A DNA stretch of 46,289 nucleotides from Tissierellia bacterium (GCA_030529425.1 JAUMWX010000010.1:1-46289), one strand, 5' to 3'. Positions 32,919 to 43,286 are shown, counted from the stretch's first letter. The notes: generated from the sequence alone by a model not told the origin. Program-made: numbers and translations.

Positions 32919-35900
32919 ATGAAAAAATACAAAAGAATATTGTCTTTAATAATGGCAATTGCAATGATTGTTACAACAATTAATACAAATACCGTTTTTG
33001 GAGATGGCGTATTTGCTCAAGAAGAACAACAAAATATAGAAAAACATAATGTCAGAATAAGCGGCAGTAAATTGTCAAAGAACAATACAACTTTAATGTT
33101 GACAAAGACTTTTGAAGGAAGCGATAGTGAATTGGGAGTTATTGATAATAATACAAATTCTTGGACAGGCAAAATCGAGAATAACGCCATAATTAAATTA
33201 TCAGGTAAGATCCATTTTGAAGATAAAAATTATAAGGTTTATTTGGTAAACCAAGGAATTCGTGAGGAATTGTTTTTAGATACTTCCACAGCAAACCAAA
33301 ACTATTACATGTTTTCAAAAGATATAACCATAAATAAGGCATTAAATTTGGAAGTTATAGTTGAAACAACGAGCAGTTTATTTCTTGAAGTTAATCCTCC
33401 CGAATACAGTCAACATGTGATTGTAACTCAGAATGGAAAAAAAATAAATGACAAAAGTGAAATTTTAGATTTTATAAACCCTCTTGAAATAAACATAACT
33501 AATGACACATCAAAGTCCAGTCTTGATAAAGTAGAAATTATAAACGGAGATGCGAGCGGGACTATCAACGGATTTTCAGATTATTTAACGAATGACGGTA
33601 AGACTCATAAGTATAAAATACCTTATAAAATAAACGATTCTAACACAAGAATTAAAATTGAATTCAATAAATTCGGTGAAGAAATACTAAATAAAGTTTC
33701 CGATAATAATGAAATTCAATTTTTTCACACTGAACAGGATAATTTACCGCTGACTGAAGGAAATGAAATTATTAAAACTTATTCCAATCCTGTTGGAGTA
33801 AATCATACATTTAACGGAGAGATTTACAATAAATTTGTGGTTTTGAAATCAGGGATAGATTATAAATTGAAAATTATCGGAACTGACGGAAATGAAATTC
33901 CTATAAATGATTACAAAGGAAATTCTTCTAAAAAGAGATATTTCTCATCATATTTGAATCCTAAAGTTGTAGTCGGAGCTGATACATCTATTCCAGAAAT
34001 TAAGTTTTATTATGACGAAAATCCGAATGAATATATAAATGCACAGGATTATTCAAAAACATTCATCAAACAAGCTTCAATTTCTTTTGATGTTAAAGAT
34101 ATAAGCGAACAAAATTTTCTGAGTTCGGGACTTAAAAAAATTGAGTATATTCTAAAGAACAAGAATAATGAAGTTATATACAAAAAAACCGAAGAAATAG
34201 ACGGTTCATTTGAAAAGAAACTCAATAAAATATTTTCTTTGGAGGATGAAAATAATTTTGGCGGAGATTTTGAAAAATTCTATCAAAACAGAAAAAATTT
34301 AAAACTTGAAGTTAATGTAAGCGATGGATCAGGCAATATTGGAAAGTCTGAAATAAGATTTAAGGTTTTGGAAAAAGAGCCTGAGATAGAGATAAAAAAT
34401 TTAACTCAAAAAGACGAGTTTGCATTAGACGGTAATTTTAATAAGGATGTGAATCTTGAAATTCATATAAATGATGAAACCGAAGGATTCAATAAAAACG
34501 GGTTACAAGTTTTTTATACAAAAGATAATGGAGTTGAAACTCAACTGGAATCAAAAAGAATAAAAGTTCAGGACAATGTATTTAAATTTGGATTTTCTGA
34601 AGAAGGAGAATATCGTTGGAGGTTTGTCTATGTAAATAATTACGGGATTCAAAAAACGGAATCGGGAATAAATGAAAATTTTTTTAGATTTACAATTGAT
34701 AAGACATCTCCTACAGCTGAATTTAAGGTAGATGGAAAAACATACGATAAATTAGCGACAGATAATATTGACAAATATTGGAAAAATTCGGAAATATATG
34801 TAACTGTAAACAACGCAAAAGTAAAAGGAACAGATATAAGTAACACGAGAATATATGTCCATGACGGAGAAGAATTGTTAAATGCCGAAAAGTTAAATCA
34901 AATCTATAGACAATCTCCGGATAAATTTAAGGATTCTTTTGATTTGAAATTAGGAAAATCATATATTGTTTATTTGAGAGCCGTGGACAATGCGGGAAAT
35001 ATTGCATATATATCAACGGATAGGATTATTCTTGAAAATGAGTCACCTAAGGTTGAAATTAAAAATGTTAACCCGCCAAATGATAATGGATACTACAATT
35101 CTGATATAAAAGTTGATTTAATAGGAAATGACAATGTTTCGAATAATGCAAAATCCGGATTGAAGAGTATGAAATATAAGATTTCCTATTTTGACGGAAC
35201 TGAACATAAAGAAGATATGTTTCAAATTCCACTGAGTGGAGAAATCGAAGCAACAAAAAGAATTACAATTGATTCACAAAAATATAATTATGATAATGTA
35301 AAGTTAGAGCTTGAAGTTGAAGATAGGGCTGGAAATAAGTCTACTACAACCGGATTTTACAATATTAACTCTACAAAACCTACTATAGAATTGGAATTTA
35401 AATCCATAGATTCTAATGGAAAAACAAATATAGGAAAGTACTATCCATATAACAGACAGGTAGTAATCACTCTTAAAGACAGACAAAGTACTTTTTTGTC
35501 TAAAAAATTAATAGATGGAATAAAGATAAAAGGTAAAAATGCAAAAGGAGAAGAAATTGTACTTGATAAAAATGCTATTCTTAGCGACTGGGTACAAGGT
35601 CTTGAAATGAATACTCACAGATTGGTCTTGAACTTTACAGAGGACGCAAATTATGAATGGAGTATTGAATATGTAAATAAAGCAGGATCAGTTGCTGAAA
35701 TTAAAACAAGTGAAGAGCATCCGTTTTTATTTACTATTGATAAAGTTAAGCCTGTAGGAACGGTTAAAGTGAACGGAAGCTCATGGTCTGACTTGATTAC
35801 GGCTATGAAATTCAACAAGTTCACAAATAAAAAACTTAAGTTGGAAATTCAAGCTGATGATATAATTTCACCAAATGTTCATATTGATTACTATATTCAA

Positions 35901-38900
35901 AGATATAAGGAAGGTGAAAAGATTGAACATTTGACTTATAAACAATTAAGTCAGGATTACAAAAATAAATTTGTTAAATATGACGGAGTGATTGAATTTG
36001 ACAAAGAAGACTTATTTGCTGTCTATGCAAGATTGATCGACAATGCAGGTAACATCACATTTTTAAGTTCGGACGGACTGATAATAGACAAGACTGAAGT
36101 TGGAATTGATTTCAATCATAAGAATATGAAGTACGGAACCAATGTATATAATGAAGATATAGAAGTTGAATTGAATTTGTTAGACAAATTTCCTTTTTCA
36201 GGAATTAATCAAGTAAAATATTATGTGGAATCAGAAGGTGTAAAAACCAAAGAGGAAATATTATTTGATGATTCTAAAGATGTATATGAATTCAAAGATT
36301 TGATTTCTTCTAAAAAGTTCAATCTTGTCATTGATTCAAAATTAAATAACAGCTCTGATGTGGTGTTGACAGTTGAAGTTCTGGATAATGCAGGAAACAT
36401 TACAAAAAAATCAATTGACTTTGATATAGATATAATCAAGCCTGTCATCAGTATTGAATACGACAATAATAATTATATAAGAGACGGATTCTATAGAGGA
36501 CAAAGGACTGCTACTCTTAAGATTAAGGAGAGAGGAAATCATTTCAATCCGAAAGTGGCATCTGAAGGGGTATTGATTACTGCCTATGACTCAAAGAATA
36601 ACAAGGTTGATTTGAACTTGGGCTCAATGATTGGAGAATGGAGATTATCAAATACAGGTAGTGATGAAGATATTCAAATTCTACAAATAAAATATACACA
36701 AGATGCAAACTACAGATTTGAATTCAATTATCGTGACTCCGCCGGAAATCTTGCCGAACAAATGTCGTCAAAATCTCCAAATCCATATAAATTCACAGTT
36801 GACAATACGGCACCTGTTTCAAGTGTAACAGCAAAATCCGGAAACTTCTTCTACGAAAAATGGAATGACTTATTGGACAAATTTACATTCGGTTTGTGGT
36901 CCAACAGTCCTATATTTATAAGGGCGAACTGGATGGATAAAACTTCTCCGATAGAAAGTGTCAAGTATTACAAGTCAATTCAAACTAAGCCGCTTTCAGT
37001 AGAAGAGTTGAAAAATGTTAAATGGCAAAATTACAGTCCTTTGATTTTTAAATCGAATCAACAATTTGCAGTTTATATCAGGGTAGAAGATAAAGCTGGA
37101 AATGTGAGATATGTAAGTACAAATACATTAATATTGGACAATAAAAGACCTCTTATTGAGAAGGTAGCTCCTGAAATTACAATCGAACCTCAACCGTCTA
37201 AAAGTGGAATATATAATAAAGATTTAATGGTTGATATTTCAGTAGAAGAACCGATTGTGAAAGACACATATTCCGGAATAAAACAAGTAGAGTATGTTGT
37301 CAAAAATATGGGTGAAGTCACTCAAAGAGAAACAGTTTATGCTTTCAATAACAAAACTCCTGATAAAAATGAGTTGTTAAAATTATGGAAAGGTAGAATA
37401 AAGATTGACAGTTCTATTAACAACAGTAATGATGTATTGATAGAAGTTTATGCTACGGACAATGCTTCGAACAGATCAATTGTAACAAGAAAAATAAAGA
37501 TAGATACTACTAGACCTGAAATCACGGTTGATTATGATAACAACACATTTACTAACGGTAAGTATTATGCATTCGATCGTACAGCTACAATTACCGTAAA
37601 GGAAAGAAATTTTGATCCTAATTTATTTGAAGTTGAAATCAAAAATAAGATTGGGGGGGCTCCTAGGTTATCATCGTGGAACTTTGTTGAAGGAAGCGGA
37701 AACGGAGACAATAGAACATATACCGCTACAATATTATACAATGTTGACGGAGATTTTAATTTCGAAATTACAGGAAAAGACGAGGCAAACAATATCGCAA
37801 AAGAGGTTGTATTTACCGAGAGAAGTTCAAATCCTAAAAACTTCATAATAGACAAGACAAGACCTGAAATAAGTGTCGAATATGATAATAACGCGGCTAA
37901 AAATGAATTTTACTTTAAGTATACAAGAGTTGCTACGGTAACAGTTAAAGAGAAAAACTTTGATTTGAAAAAAGTAAATATCAATATTGATTCAAAACTG
38001 GATGATAGGGTTATACCAAATCCTGAAATTAGTTGGAGTCAAACGGGAGATAATCATATTGCTAGAATTGTCTATGACAAAGACGGGGATTACAAGTTTG
38101 ATATCAATATGACCGATTTGGCGGAAAATAAGAACAATGAAGTTTTATACAGCGGAACTTCTCCTAAATCATTTACGATAGATAAAACTATTACAAAACC
38201 TAAAATATCGGGAGTTGAAAATAATAATTCATACACTGATGAAATTAAGCCTTTAATTGAATACTTTGATATAAATCTTGACAATCACGAAATTAAACTT
38301 TACAGAACAAGAAGATTCGAAATAAGAAAAGATGTAACGGATCAATATATTTCGGATTTCGTAATAAATAAAAGAACAGGAAATATAAGTATTGACAAGT
38401 TGGATAAAGTTCCTGAAACGGACGGAATATATGAATTGGATGTAAAGATTTTTGATAAGGCGGGAAACGAAGTTGTTGAAAAGATATTTTTTACTGTGAA
38501 CAGATTCGGTTCAATTTATGTGTTTGATGAATATATATCCGAAATTAACGATAAACACTTAATGAAAATTGAAAAAGATCTTATAATAAAAGAGTTCAAT
38601 CCAAATAAACTTATAGATGATTCCATAAAAATAATTGTAACTTTAGACGGAAAACAAATAGAAGATGTAAAGTATACGGTAACCCCTCCGCTAAAAAGTC
38701 TAAATCCTATCGGACCTAGCGGATGGTATGAAAAACAGTATATTGTGGATAAATCTAATTTTACTAAAGACGGAATTTACACATTATCAGTAGCATCTGT
38801 CGATGAAGCCGGAAATTATTCCGAAACGGAAAAGAAGGAGCTGGGAATTCTATTCAGAGTCGACACTACAAAGCCTGAATTGGTAAACATTGAAGGTATG

Positions 38901-39362
38901 GATAAGGCAATCCACAACGCAATCTCAAAAAACGTTAAGATTACTGTTTTCGATGCCATAGCATTAAAGAAAATTGATGTTTATGTGAACGATAAATTAA
39001 TTAAAAAATTTGAGAACTTCGAAGATCTTAACAATTTTAAAGGAGAGTTTGAATTAGAGGAAGGAATAAATCAACATGTCAGAATCGTGGCTGAGGACAT
39101 GAGCGGAAATATTTTAGATACTGATGAAAAAACCGGAAATTCGGATTATGTATTCAAGCCTTCTTATGATTTCATAAGGAATCAAACAGTATCTACAAAT
39201 ATATTTGTAAGATTTTATGCAAATAAACCTTTATTCTTTGGAACTATAATATTTGGAGTTGCCGCTTGCAGTTGGTTCTTCATAATTATATTTAAAAGAA
39301 GAAGGAAAGAAGAGGAAGAATTGGAACCGAAACAAGAAGAAAAAAATAACTTCAAGATTTAG
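32919..39362 (+). CDS. Giant Ig-like repeat surface protein, membrane-anchored
   Basis: The ATG at 32919 follows GGGAGG by a few bases; a TTG at 32907 precedes it without need. The 2147-residue protein has a signal peptide at about 1-30, repeated beta-sandwich modules over nearly the whole length, and a C-terminal transmembrane helix at about 2103-2124 followed by a short basic/acidic tail. Repeats carry recurring FTIDKTxP, DNAGNI and RTATITVKERNFD signatures, like bacterial Ig-like domains in adhesins and stalks. There is no LPXTG motif. It lies inside the pilus operon between regulatory and assembly genes, so it may be a pilus-associated adhesin or scaffold (inference). A run of seven G occurs at 37653-37659. 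Confidence 0.9.
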   Translation: MKKYKRILSLIMAIAMIVTTINTNTVFGDGVFAQEEQQNIEKHNVRISGSKLSKNNTTLMLTKTFEGSDSELGVIDNNTNSWTGKIENNAIIKLSGKIHFEDKNYKVYLVNQGIREELFLDTSTANQNYYMFSKDITINKALNLEVIVETTSSLFLEVNPPEYSQHVIVTQNGKKINDKSEILDFINPLEINITNDTSKSSLDKVEIINGDASGTINGFSDYLTNDGKTHKYKIPYKINDSNTRIKIEFNKFGEEILNKVSDNNEIQFFHTEQDNLPLTEGNEIIKTYSNPVGVNHTFNGEIYNKFVVLKSGIDYKLKIIGTDGNEIPINDYKGNSSKKRYFSSYLNPKVVVGADTSIPEIKFYYDENPNEYINAQDYSKTFIKQASISFDVKDISEQNFLSSGLKKIEYILKNKNNEVIYKKTEEIDGSFEKKLNKIFSLEDENNFGGDFEKFYQNRKNLKLEVNVSDGSGNIGKSEIRFKVLEKEPEIEIKNLTQKDEFALDGNFNKDVNLEIHINDETEGFNKNGLQVFYTKDNGVETQLESKRIKVQDNVFKFGFSEEGEYRWRFVYVNNYGIQKTESGINENFFRFTIDKTSPTAEFKVDGKTYDKLATDNIDKYWKNSEIYVTVNNAKVKGTDISNTRIYVHDGEELLNAEKLNQIYRQSPDKFKDSFDLKLGKSYIVYLRAVDNAGNIAYISTDRIILENESPKVEIKNVNPPNDNGYYNSDIKVDLIGNDNVSNNAKSGLKSMKYKISYFDGTEHKEDMFQIPLSGEIEATKRITIDSQKYNYDNVKLELEVEDRAGNKSTTTGFYNINSTKPTIELEFKSIDSNGKTNIGKYYPYNRQVVITLKDRQSTFLSKKLIDGIKIKGKNAKGEEIVLDKNAILSDWVQGLEMNTHRLVLNFTEDANYEWSIEYVNKAGSVAEIKTSEEHPFLFTIDKVKPVGTVKVNGSSWSDLITAMKFNKFTNKKLKLEIQADDIISPNVHIDYYIQRYKEGEKIEHLTYKQLSQDYKNKFVKYDGVIEFDKEDLFAVYARLIDNAGNITFLSSDGLIIDKTEVGIDFNHKNMKYGTNVYNEDIEVELNLLDKFPFSGINQVKYYVESEGVKTKEEILFDDSKDVYEFKDLISSKKFNLVIDSKLNNSSDVVLTVEVLDNAGNITKKSIDFDIDIIKPVISIEYDNNNYIRDGFYRGQRTATLKIKERGNHFNPKVASEGVLITAYDSKNNKVDLNLGSMIGEWRLSNTGSDEDIQILQIKYTQDANYRFEFNYRDSAGNLAEQMSSKSPNPYKFTVDNTAPVSSVTAKSGNFFYEKWNDLLDKFTFGLWSNSPIFIRANWMDKTSPIESVKYYKSIQTKPLSVEELKNVKWQNYSPLIFKSNQQFAVYIRVEDKAGNVRYVSTNTLILDNKRPLIEKVAPEITIEPQPSKSGIYNKDLMVDISVEEPIVKDTYSGIKQVEYVVKNMGEVTQRETVYAFNNKTPDKNELLKLWKGRIKIDSSINNSNDVLIEVYATDNASNRSIVTRKIKIDTTRPEITVDYDNNTFTNGKYYAFDRTATITVKERNFDPNLFEVEIKNKIGGAPRLSSWNFVEGSGNGDNRTYTATILYNVDGDFNFEITGKDEANNIAKEVVFTERSSNPKNFIIDKTRPEISVEYDNNAAKNEFYFKYTRVATVTVKEKNFDLKKVNINIDSKLDDRVIPNPEISWSQTGDNHIARIVYDKDGDYKFDINMTDLAENKNNEVLYSGTSPKSFTIDKTITKPKISGVENNNSYTDEIKPLIEYFDINLDNHEIKLYRTRRFEIRKDVTDQYISDFVINKRTGNISIDKLDKVPETDGIYELDVKIFDKAGNEVVEKIFFTVNRFGSIYVFDEYISEINDKHLMKIEKDLIIKEFNPNKLIDDSIKIIVTLDGKQIEDVKYTVTPPLKSLNPIGPSGWYEKQYIVDKSNFTKDGIYTLSVASVDEAGNYSETEKKELGILFRVDTTKPELVNIEGMDKAIHNAISKNVKITVFDAIALKKIDVYVNDKLIKKFENFEDLNNFKGEFELEEGINQHVRIVAEDMSGNILDTDEKTGNSDYVFKPSYDFIRNQTVSTNIFVRFYANKPLFFGTIIFGVAACSWFFIIIFKRRRKEEEELEPKQEEKNNFKI
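37653..37659 (+). repeat. G7 homopolymer in the giant surface protein gene
   Basis: Seven consecutive G residues occur in codons for Ile-Gly-Gly-Ala near residue 1580. In this AT-rich DNA such a run is unusual. Gain or loss of one G would truncate the protein before its membrane anchor. Confidence 0.6.
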
Positions 39363-39371
39363 GAGGTAGTT

Positions 39372-40376
39372 TTGAATATCAAAATTTTACTGTTGACTAA
39401 TGATTTGACATTGGCCAAAAGGATGAAACATTTTTTATCTAAACAATATCATAACTTTGAAATAGGAATTTTTTCAGAGTTATCATATTTGGAGGAATAT
39501 ATAAAACAAAATTCATACAATATATTGTTAAGTGATAAGAATTTAGAATTGCCTGAAAATTTGATTAATAATAAACTTTTATATATCAGCGATGAAAAAA
39601 TAGAAGAAATTGACGGCATAAAAACAATATTTATTTATGATAAAGTTTCTAATATAGGAGAGAAAATACTAGATCAACTTGCTTCTCAAAATATAGTTGT
39701 AAATTTAAATAATAAAGAAAAATTAAACACAAAAACAGTTACATTTGTAGGATTAAACGGAAATGTTGGCAATACCAGCATTTCCGTTGCAACAGCAAAA
39801 TATTTATCTAAGAGCGGAAATGTTATGTATTTAAATTTTTCTCCTACTCAAGATAATGTTTTTGCAGGATCGGGTGAAAGCAGTTTTTCAGTTGCATTGA
39901 AAGCTGTTAAAAGCGGATTGGGTAATGTGGAAGTAAAAGTTAACAATGCGGTTCAGAACGACGGAAATATTTACTATTACGGAGTTTCAGAGGATCATTA
40001 TGACTATGTAAGTGCAACTGCAAATGATATTAAAGAAATTATTCAAATGTTAAAAAATAGCGGTAGATTTCAATATATAGTAATTGATCACAAAATTGAA
40101 TTCAGTGATTTTTCGAAAACTATTTTTGAAAATAGTGATATTATTTTCATGGTTGATAACAAAAATAATTACACTAAAATCAATCAGATTATAAGGCACT
40201 GGTTAAAAGATAATATTCCTTATGCCTTGGTAAATTCAAAATTGATTTTAAATGCTCCTAGACAAGAGTATAGTAAAAATTGTGATCTTCTGATTGAAAG
40301 ATTGGACATGAGCGAAAAAGATGTGATAAATTATATAGAGTTGAATAAAATTAAGAATATCGGAGTTTATCTATGA
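39372..40376 (+). CDS. TadZ/CpaE-like pilus localisation protein without Walker lysine
   Basis: This 334-residue protein resembles TadZ/CpaE: a receiver-like N-terminal domain of about 115 residues, then a ParA/MinD-type ATPase domain. The deviant Walker A site should be KGGxGKTT, but residues 129-136 read NGNVGNTS. Both lysines are absent, so ATP hydrolysis is doubtful. Other TadZ proteins are also known to be atypical. It begins with TTG at 39372, five bases after AGGAGG, the only start with a ribosome site. In other systems TadZ sets the cell-pole position of the pilus and recruits the CpaF ATPase. Its stop overlaps cpaF (ATGA). Confidence 0.82.
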   Translation: MNIKILLLTNDLTLAKRMKHFLSKQYHNFEIGIFSELSYLEEYIKQNSYNILLSDKNLELPENLINNKLLYISDEKIEEIDGIKTIFIYDKVSNIGEKILDQLASQNIVVNLNNKEKLNTKTVTFVGLNGNVGNTSISVATAKYLSKSGNVMYLNFSPTQDNVFAGSGESSFSVALKAVKSGLGNVEVKVNNAVQNDGNIYYYGVSEDHYDYVSATANDIKEIIQMLKNSGRFQYIVIDHKIEFSDFSKTIFENSDIIFMVDNKNNYTKINQIIRHWLKDNIPYALVNSKLILNAPRQEYSKNCDLLIERLDMSEKDVINYIELNKIKNIGVYL

Positions 40377-41608
40377 TTGATGAAATAATAAAAAAGATCA
40401 AGGATACTTTGCTTAACAGTGGAAAAGTTGCCGAATATTCCGATGATGAATTGTTGGAAAATATAGAGGCGCATCTTTTAAATGAAATCAATACCTTGGG
40501 CAAATATTTTGATATCAATGAAAAAACGGAAATCATAGACAGGGTATATAGCTCTATCAGAGGATATGGACCTTTGGACTATATATTAAAAGACGATTCC
40601 ATTACGGAAGTTATGATTAACGGATATAATGATATATTTATCGAAAGAAACGGAAAACTCATAAAAAGCAATTCAAAATTTGAGGACAACAAAAGACTTG
40701 AAGATATAATACAAAAAATTGTAGGAAAGTCAGGTAGAGAGGTAAATCAAGCCAATCCTATCGTAGATACCAGACTTGAAGACGGATCTCGTGTAAATGT
40801 GGTTTTACCTCCTATATCTCTCAACGGTCCCGTGGTTACGATAAGAAAATTCTCCAAGGAACCTATGACTATTGAAAAACTGATTGGATATGGCTCAATC
40901 ACTCAGGAAATTGCAGATAAGCTGGAGATACTTGTAAAATCAAAATTCAATATAATAGTAAGCGGCGGTACGGGGTCGGGAAAGACGACATTTTTAAATG
41001 CTTTGTCAAATTTTATACCTAAAACCGAGAGAATAATAACCATAGAAGATTCGGCGGAGCTACAAATAGTTGGAATAGAAAACTTGGTAAGACTTGAAAC
41101 CAGAAATGCAAACACAGCCAAAGTCGGGGAGGTCAGTATAAGGGATTTGATAAAATCATCACTGCGTATGCGCCCTGAGAGAATCATCGTAGGGGAGGTT
41201 CGTGGTAAAGAAGCTATAGATATGCTTCAGGCTATGAACACAGGTCATGACGGCTCTTTGTCGACCGCCCATGCAAACAGTACGAAAGACATGTTATCCA
41301 GATTGGAAACAATGGTTTTAATGGGCTCGGAAGGGCTTCCACTTGAAGCCATCCGTCAGCAAATTGCATCAAGTGTTGATATAATAATTCAACTTTCAAG
41401 ATTTAGAGATAAGTCAAGAAGAGTTCAGGCAATATCGGAAATAGTGGGAATGAAGGACGGTCAGGTTCAACTTAATACATTGTATGAGTTTGAAGAGGAT
41501 GAAAATTCTACACTTCATAAAGTGTCCGGATCACTGGTCAGAAAGTCTAAAAGTTTGATAAACACATATAAACTGACTATTTCAGGATATTCCGCAGACA
41601 TAATTTAG
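40373..41608 (+). CDS. cpaF: Tad pilus assembly ATPase CpaF/TadA
   Basis: CpaF is a secretion-superfamily ATPase that powers extension and retraction of Tad (Flp) pili. The 411-residue protein has the N-terminal helical domain and then the RecA-like domain: Walker A GGTGSGKTT at residues 198-206, RPERIIVGEVRGKEA (Asp/Glu box) and the His box SLSTAHANS, with DMLSRLETMVLMG after it. It is the first clear pilus assembly gene and overlaps the tadZ-like gene by four bases. Confidence 0.95.
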   Translation: MIDEIIKKIKDTLLNSGKVAEYSDDELLENIEAHLLNEINTLGKYFDINEKTEIIDRVYSSIRGYGPLDYILKDDSITEVMINGYNDIFIERNGKLIKSNSKFEDNKRLEDIIQKIVGKSGREVNQANPIVDTRLEDGSRVNVVLPPISLNGPVVTIRKFSKEPMTIEKLIGYGSITQEIADKLEILVKSKFNIIVSGGTGSGKTTFLNALSNFIPKTERIITIEDSAELQIVGIENLVRLETRNANTAKVGEVSIRDLIKSSLRMRPERIIVGEVRGKEAIDMLQAMNTGHDGSLSTAHANSTKDMLSRLETMVLMGSEGLPLEAIRQQIASSVDIIIQLSRFRDKSRRVQAISEIVGMKDGQVQLNTLYEFEEDENSTLHKVSGSLVRKSKSLINTYKLTISGYSADII

Positions 41609-41616
41609 GAGAGAAT

Positions 41617-42405
41617 ATGTTTAAAAAAAATAAAAAATATATACCGAAGAAAGGACTTTACTCGGATGTAGTTGACTATGGAATATATAGATTGAGCGTT
41701 TTGGAGATAATAACAGCCATCTTATTAGGTGGGGGATTGGCTTTTTTGGCTATGTACATCATATTTAGAAATGCGAAGGTTTCGTCTATATTTTCATTAT
41801 TCGGTATAATAATAGGTTTAAAAAAATATAAGGAATATCTTTTTACAAAAAGAAATAAACAGATTCTTTTACAATTCAAAGATTTTCTGGAATCTCTTAA
41901 CACTTCGCTTTCTGTAGGTAAAAATACAAGCGACAGTTTAAAGAGCTCTTATGAGGATATAACTTTTCAACACGGTAAAGAAGCCATTATTGCAAAAGAG
42001 ATATCCGTTATATTAGAAGGTCTTAATAATGGATTTACAGTAGAAGAACTTCTGGAAAATATGTCTGAAAGAATTCCGTTGGATGATATAAAGAATTTTG
42101 TTATAACATTCAATACTGTGAATAGGCAGGGCGGAAACTTGTATCTGCTAATAAATGAAACCAAACAGATTATCTCGCAGAAAATAGAAGTCGAGCTTGA
42201 AATACAGACGATTGTCCATGAACAACAGAATCAGGTAAAAATACTTTTATTTATGCCTTTTGTAATCATTATGATGATCGACGGAATGGGTATAGGAGCT
42301 GCTTCTAAAATGAGTGGTGGAGTGATAATAACAAGAATAGCAGCACTGATTTTTTTTGCCGCCGGATATTTTTTGGCGAAGAAAATTATGAAAATAGAGG
42401 TGTGA
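41617..42405 (+). CDS. tadB: Tad pilus inner-membrane protein TadB (T2SS F-like)
   Basis: The 262-residue membrane protein has an N-terminal pair of hydrophobic segments (about 25-65), a cytoplasmic domain of T2SS-F type (ISVILEGLNNGFTVEELLENMSERI, then FVITFNTVNRQGGN) and two C-terminal segments (about 210-258). With TadC it forms the membrane platform on which CpaF works. The name is by position and fold; TadB and TadC are hard to tell apart by sequence alone. It follows cpaF by eight bases with AGGAG upstream. Confidence 0.85.
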   Translation: MFKKNKKYIPKKGLYSDVVDYGIYRLSVLEIITAILLGGGLAFLAMYIIFRNAKVSSIFSLFGIIIGLKKYKEYLFTKRNKQILLQFKDFLESLNTSLSVGKNTSDSLKSSYEDITFQHGKEAIIAKEISVILEGLNNGFTVEELLENMSERIPLDDIKNFVITFNTVNRQGGNLYLLINETKQIISQKIEVELEIQTIVHEQQNQVKILLFMPFVIIMMIDGMGIGAASKMSGGVIITRIAALIFFAAGYFLAKKIMKIEV

Positions 42406-42408
42406 TAA

Positions 42409-43272
42409 ATGGATTCAATTTATTTTGTTATAGCGGGTACGGTTCTCGCAATCATCAGTGCATTAATAATAATTCTTAACATGAATAAATATCACTATGT
42501 AAAAGAATTGCTGGATGATATTCGATATAAGGATGATTATTTGGGATATATAGTTTTAGGAATGTCCATAATTGATATTTTCAAAATAGAATTCGATTCT
42601 GAAAGTAGAAGAGAAGTTGTCTTAAACAGTGAAAAGTTGTATGGAAAAGGTAGCGGTGAAATACTTAATTTTTATTTTTTAGGTATACAGATAACTATAA
42701 TTATGTTTGGAATAATTGGAGGACTTCTATTCAGTTCAAGCATAGCTATACTTCCAATTATAATTATTGCATTAAGTATTTTAATATCTTATAATATAAC
42801 ATACAACATGAGAGTGAAAATAAACAATAGAAATGATATACTTATGCTTGAGTTTCCTGCAATGATTTCAAAGTTTACATTGCTGGTGAGTGCGGGGGGA
42901 ACCATAAGAGACTCATGGGAGAAAATCGCTATTACAAGCGAAGGATATATATACAGAGAGATGAAGATAGCTTTAGATGATATGAATAACGGGGTTTCTG
43001 AAATTGAAGCTATAATGTCTTTCGCTCAGAGATGTGAGCTGAAAGAAATCAAAAATTTTGCAAATTTAATTATGCAAACCTCCAAGAAGGGGGGGACGGA
43101 ATTTGTAAACTCGTTGAAATTTTCCGTAACTGAATCTTGGAACGAGAAAAGAAACCTAATTATAAGAAAGGCTCAAACAGCTTCCCAAAAGCTTTTAGTC
43201 CCTTCAGGATTGATATTTTTGGGAATATTAATTATAGTTGTTGGCCCATTACTTGGTAATGGATTTTTTTAG
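42409..43272 (+). CDS. tadC: Tad pilus inner-membrane protein TadC (T2SS F-like)
   Basis: The 287-residue protein has a first hydrophobic segment at residues 1-25, a pair at about 85-130 and one at the C terminus (VPSGLIFLGILIIVVGPLLG). Between them lies a T2SS-F-type cytoplasmic domain with ISKFTLLVSAGGTIRDSWEKI and AIMSFAQRCELKEIKNFANLIMQTSKKGG. It partners TadB in the platform. It starts three bases after the tadB stop. The coding DNA contains G6 (42894-42899) and G7 (43089-43095) runs. Confidence 0.87.
   Translation: MDSIYFVIAGTVLAIISALIIILNMNKYHYVKELLDDIRYKDDYLGYIVLGMSIIDIFKIEFDSESRREVVLNSEKLYGKGSGEILNFYFLGIQITIIMFGIIGGLLFSSSIAILPIIIIALSILISYNITYNMRVKINNRNDILMLEFPAMISKFTLLVSAGGTIRDSWEKIAITSEGYIYREMKIALDDMNNGVSEIEAIMSFAQRCELKEIKNFANLIMQTSKKGGTEFVNSLKFSVTESWNEKRNLIIRKAQTASQKLLVPSGLIFLGILIIVVGPLLGNGFF
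43089..43095 (+). repeat. G7 homopolymer in tadC
   Basis: Seven G residues in codons for Lys-Gly-Gly-Thr near residue 229; a G6 run lies about 195 bases upstream at 42894-42899. A one-base slip would remove the last transmembrane segment of TadC. Confidence 0.6.
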
Positions 43273-43286
43273 AAAGGAGGAAGGGT

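Noticed and set aside
33000-39200. Repeats in the giant gene as a CRISPR or mobile element
   Set aside because: They are protein-level, diverged Ig-like modules with no short identical DNA repeats or regular spacers.
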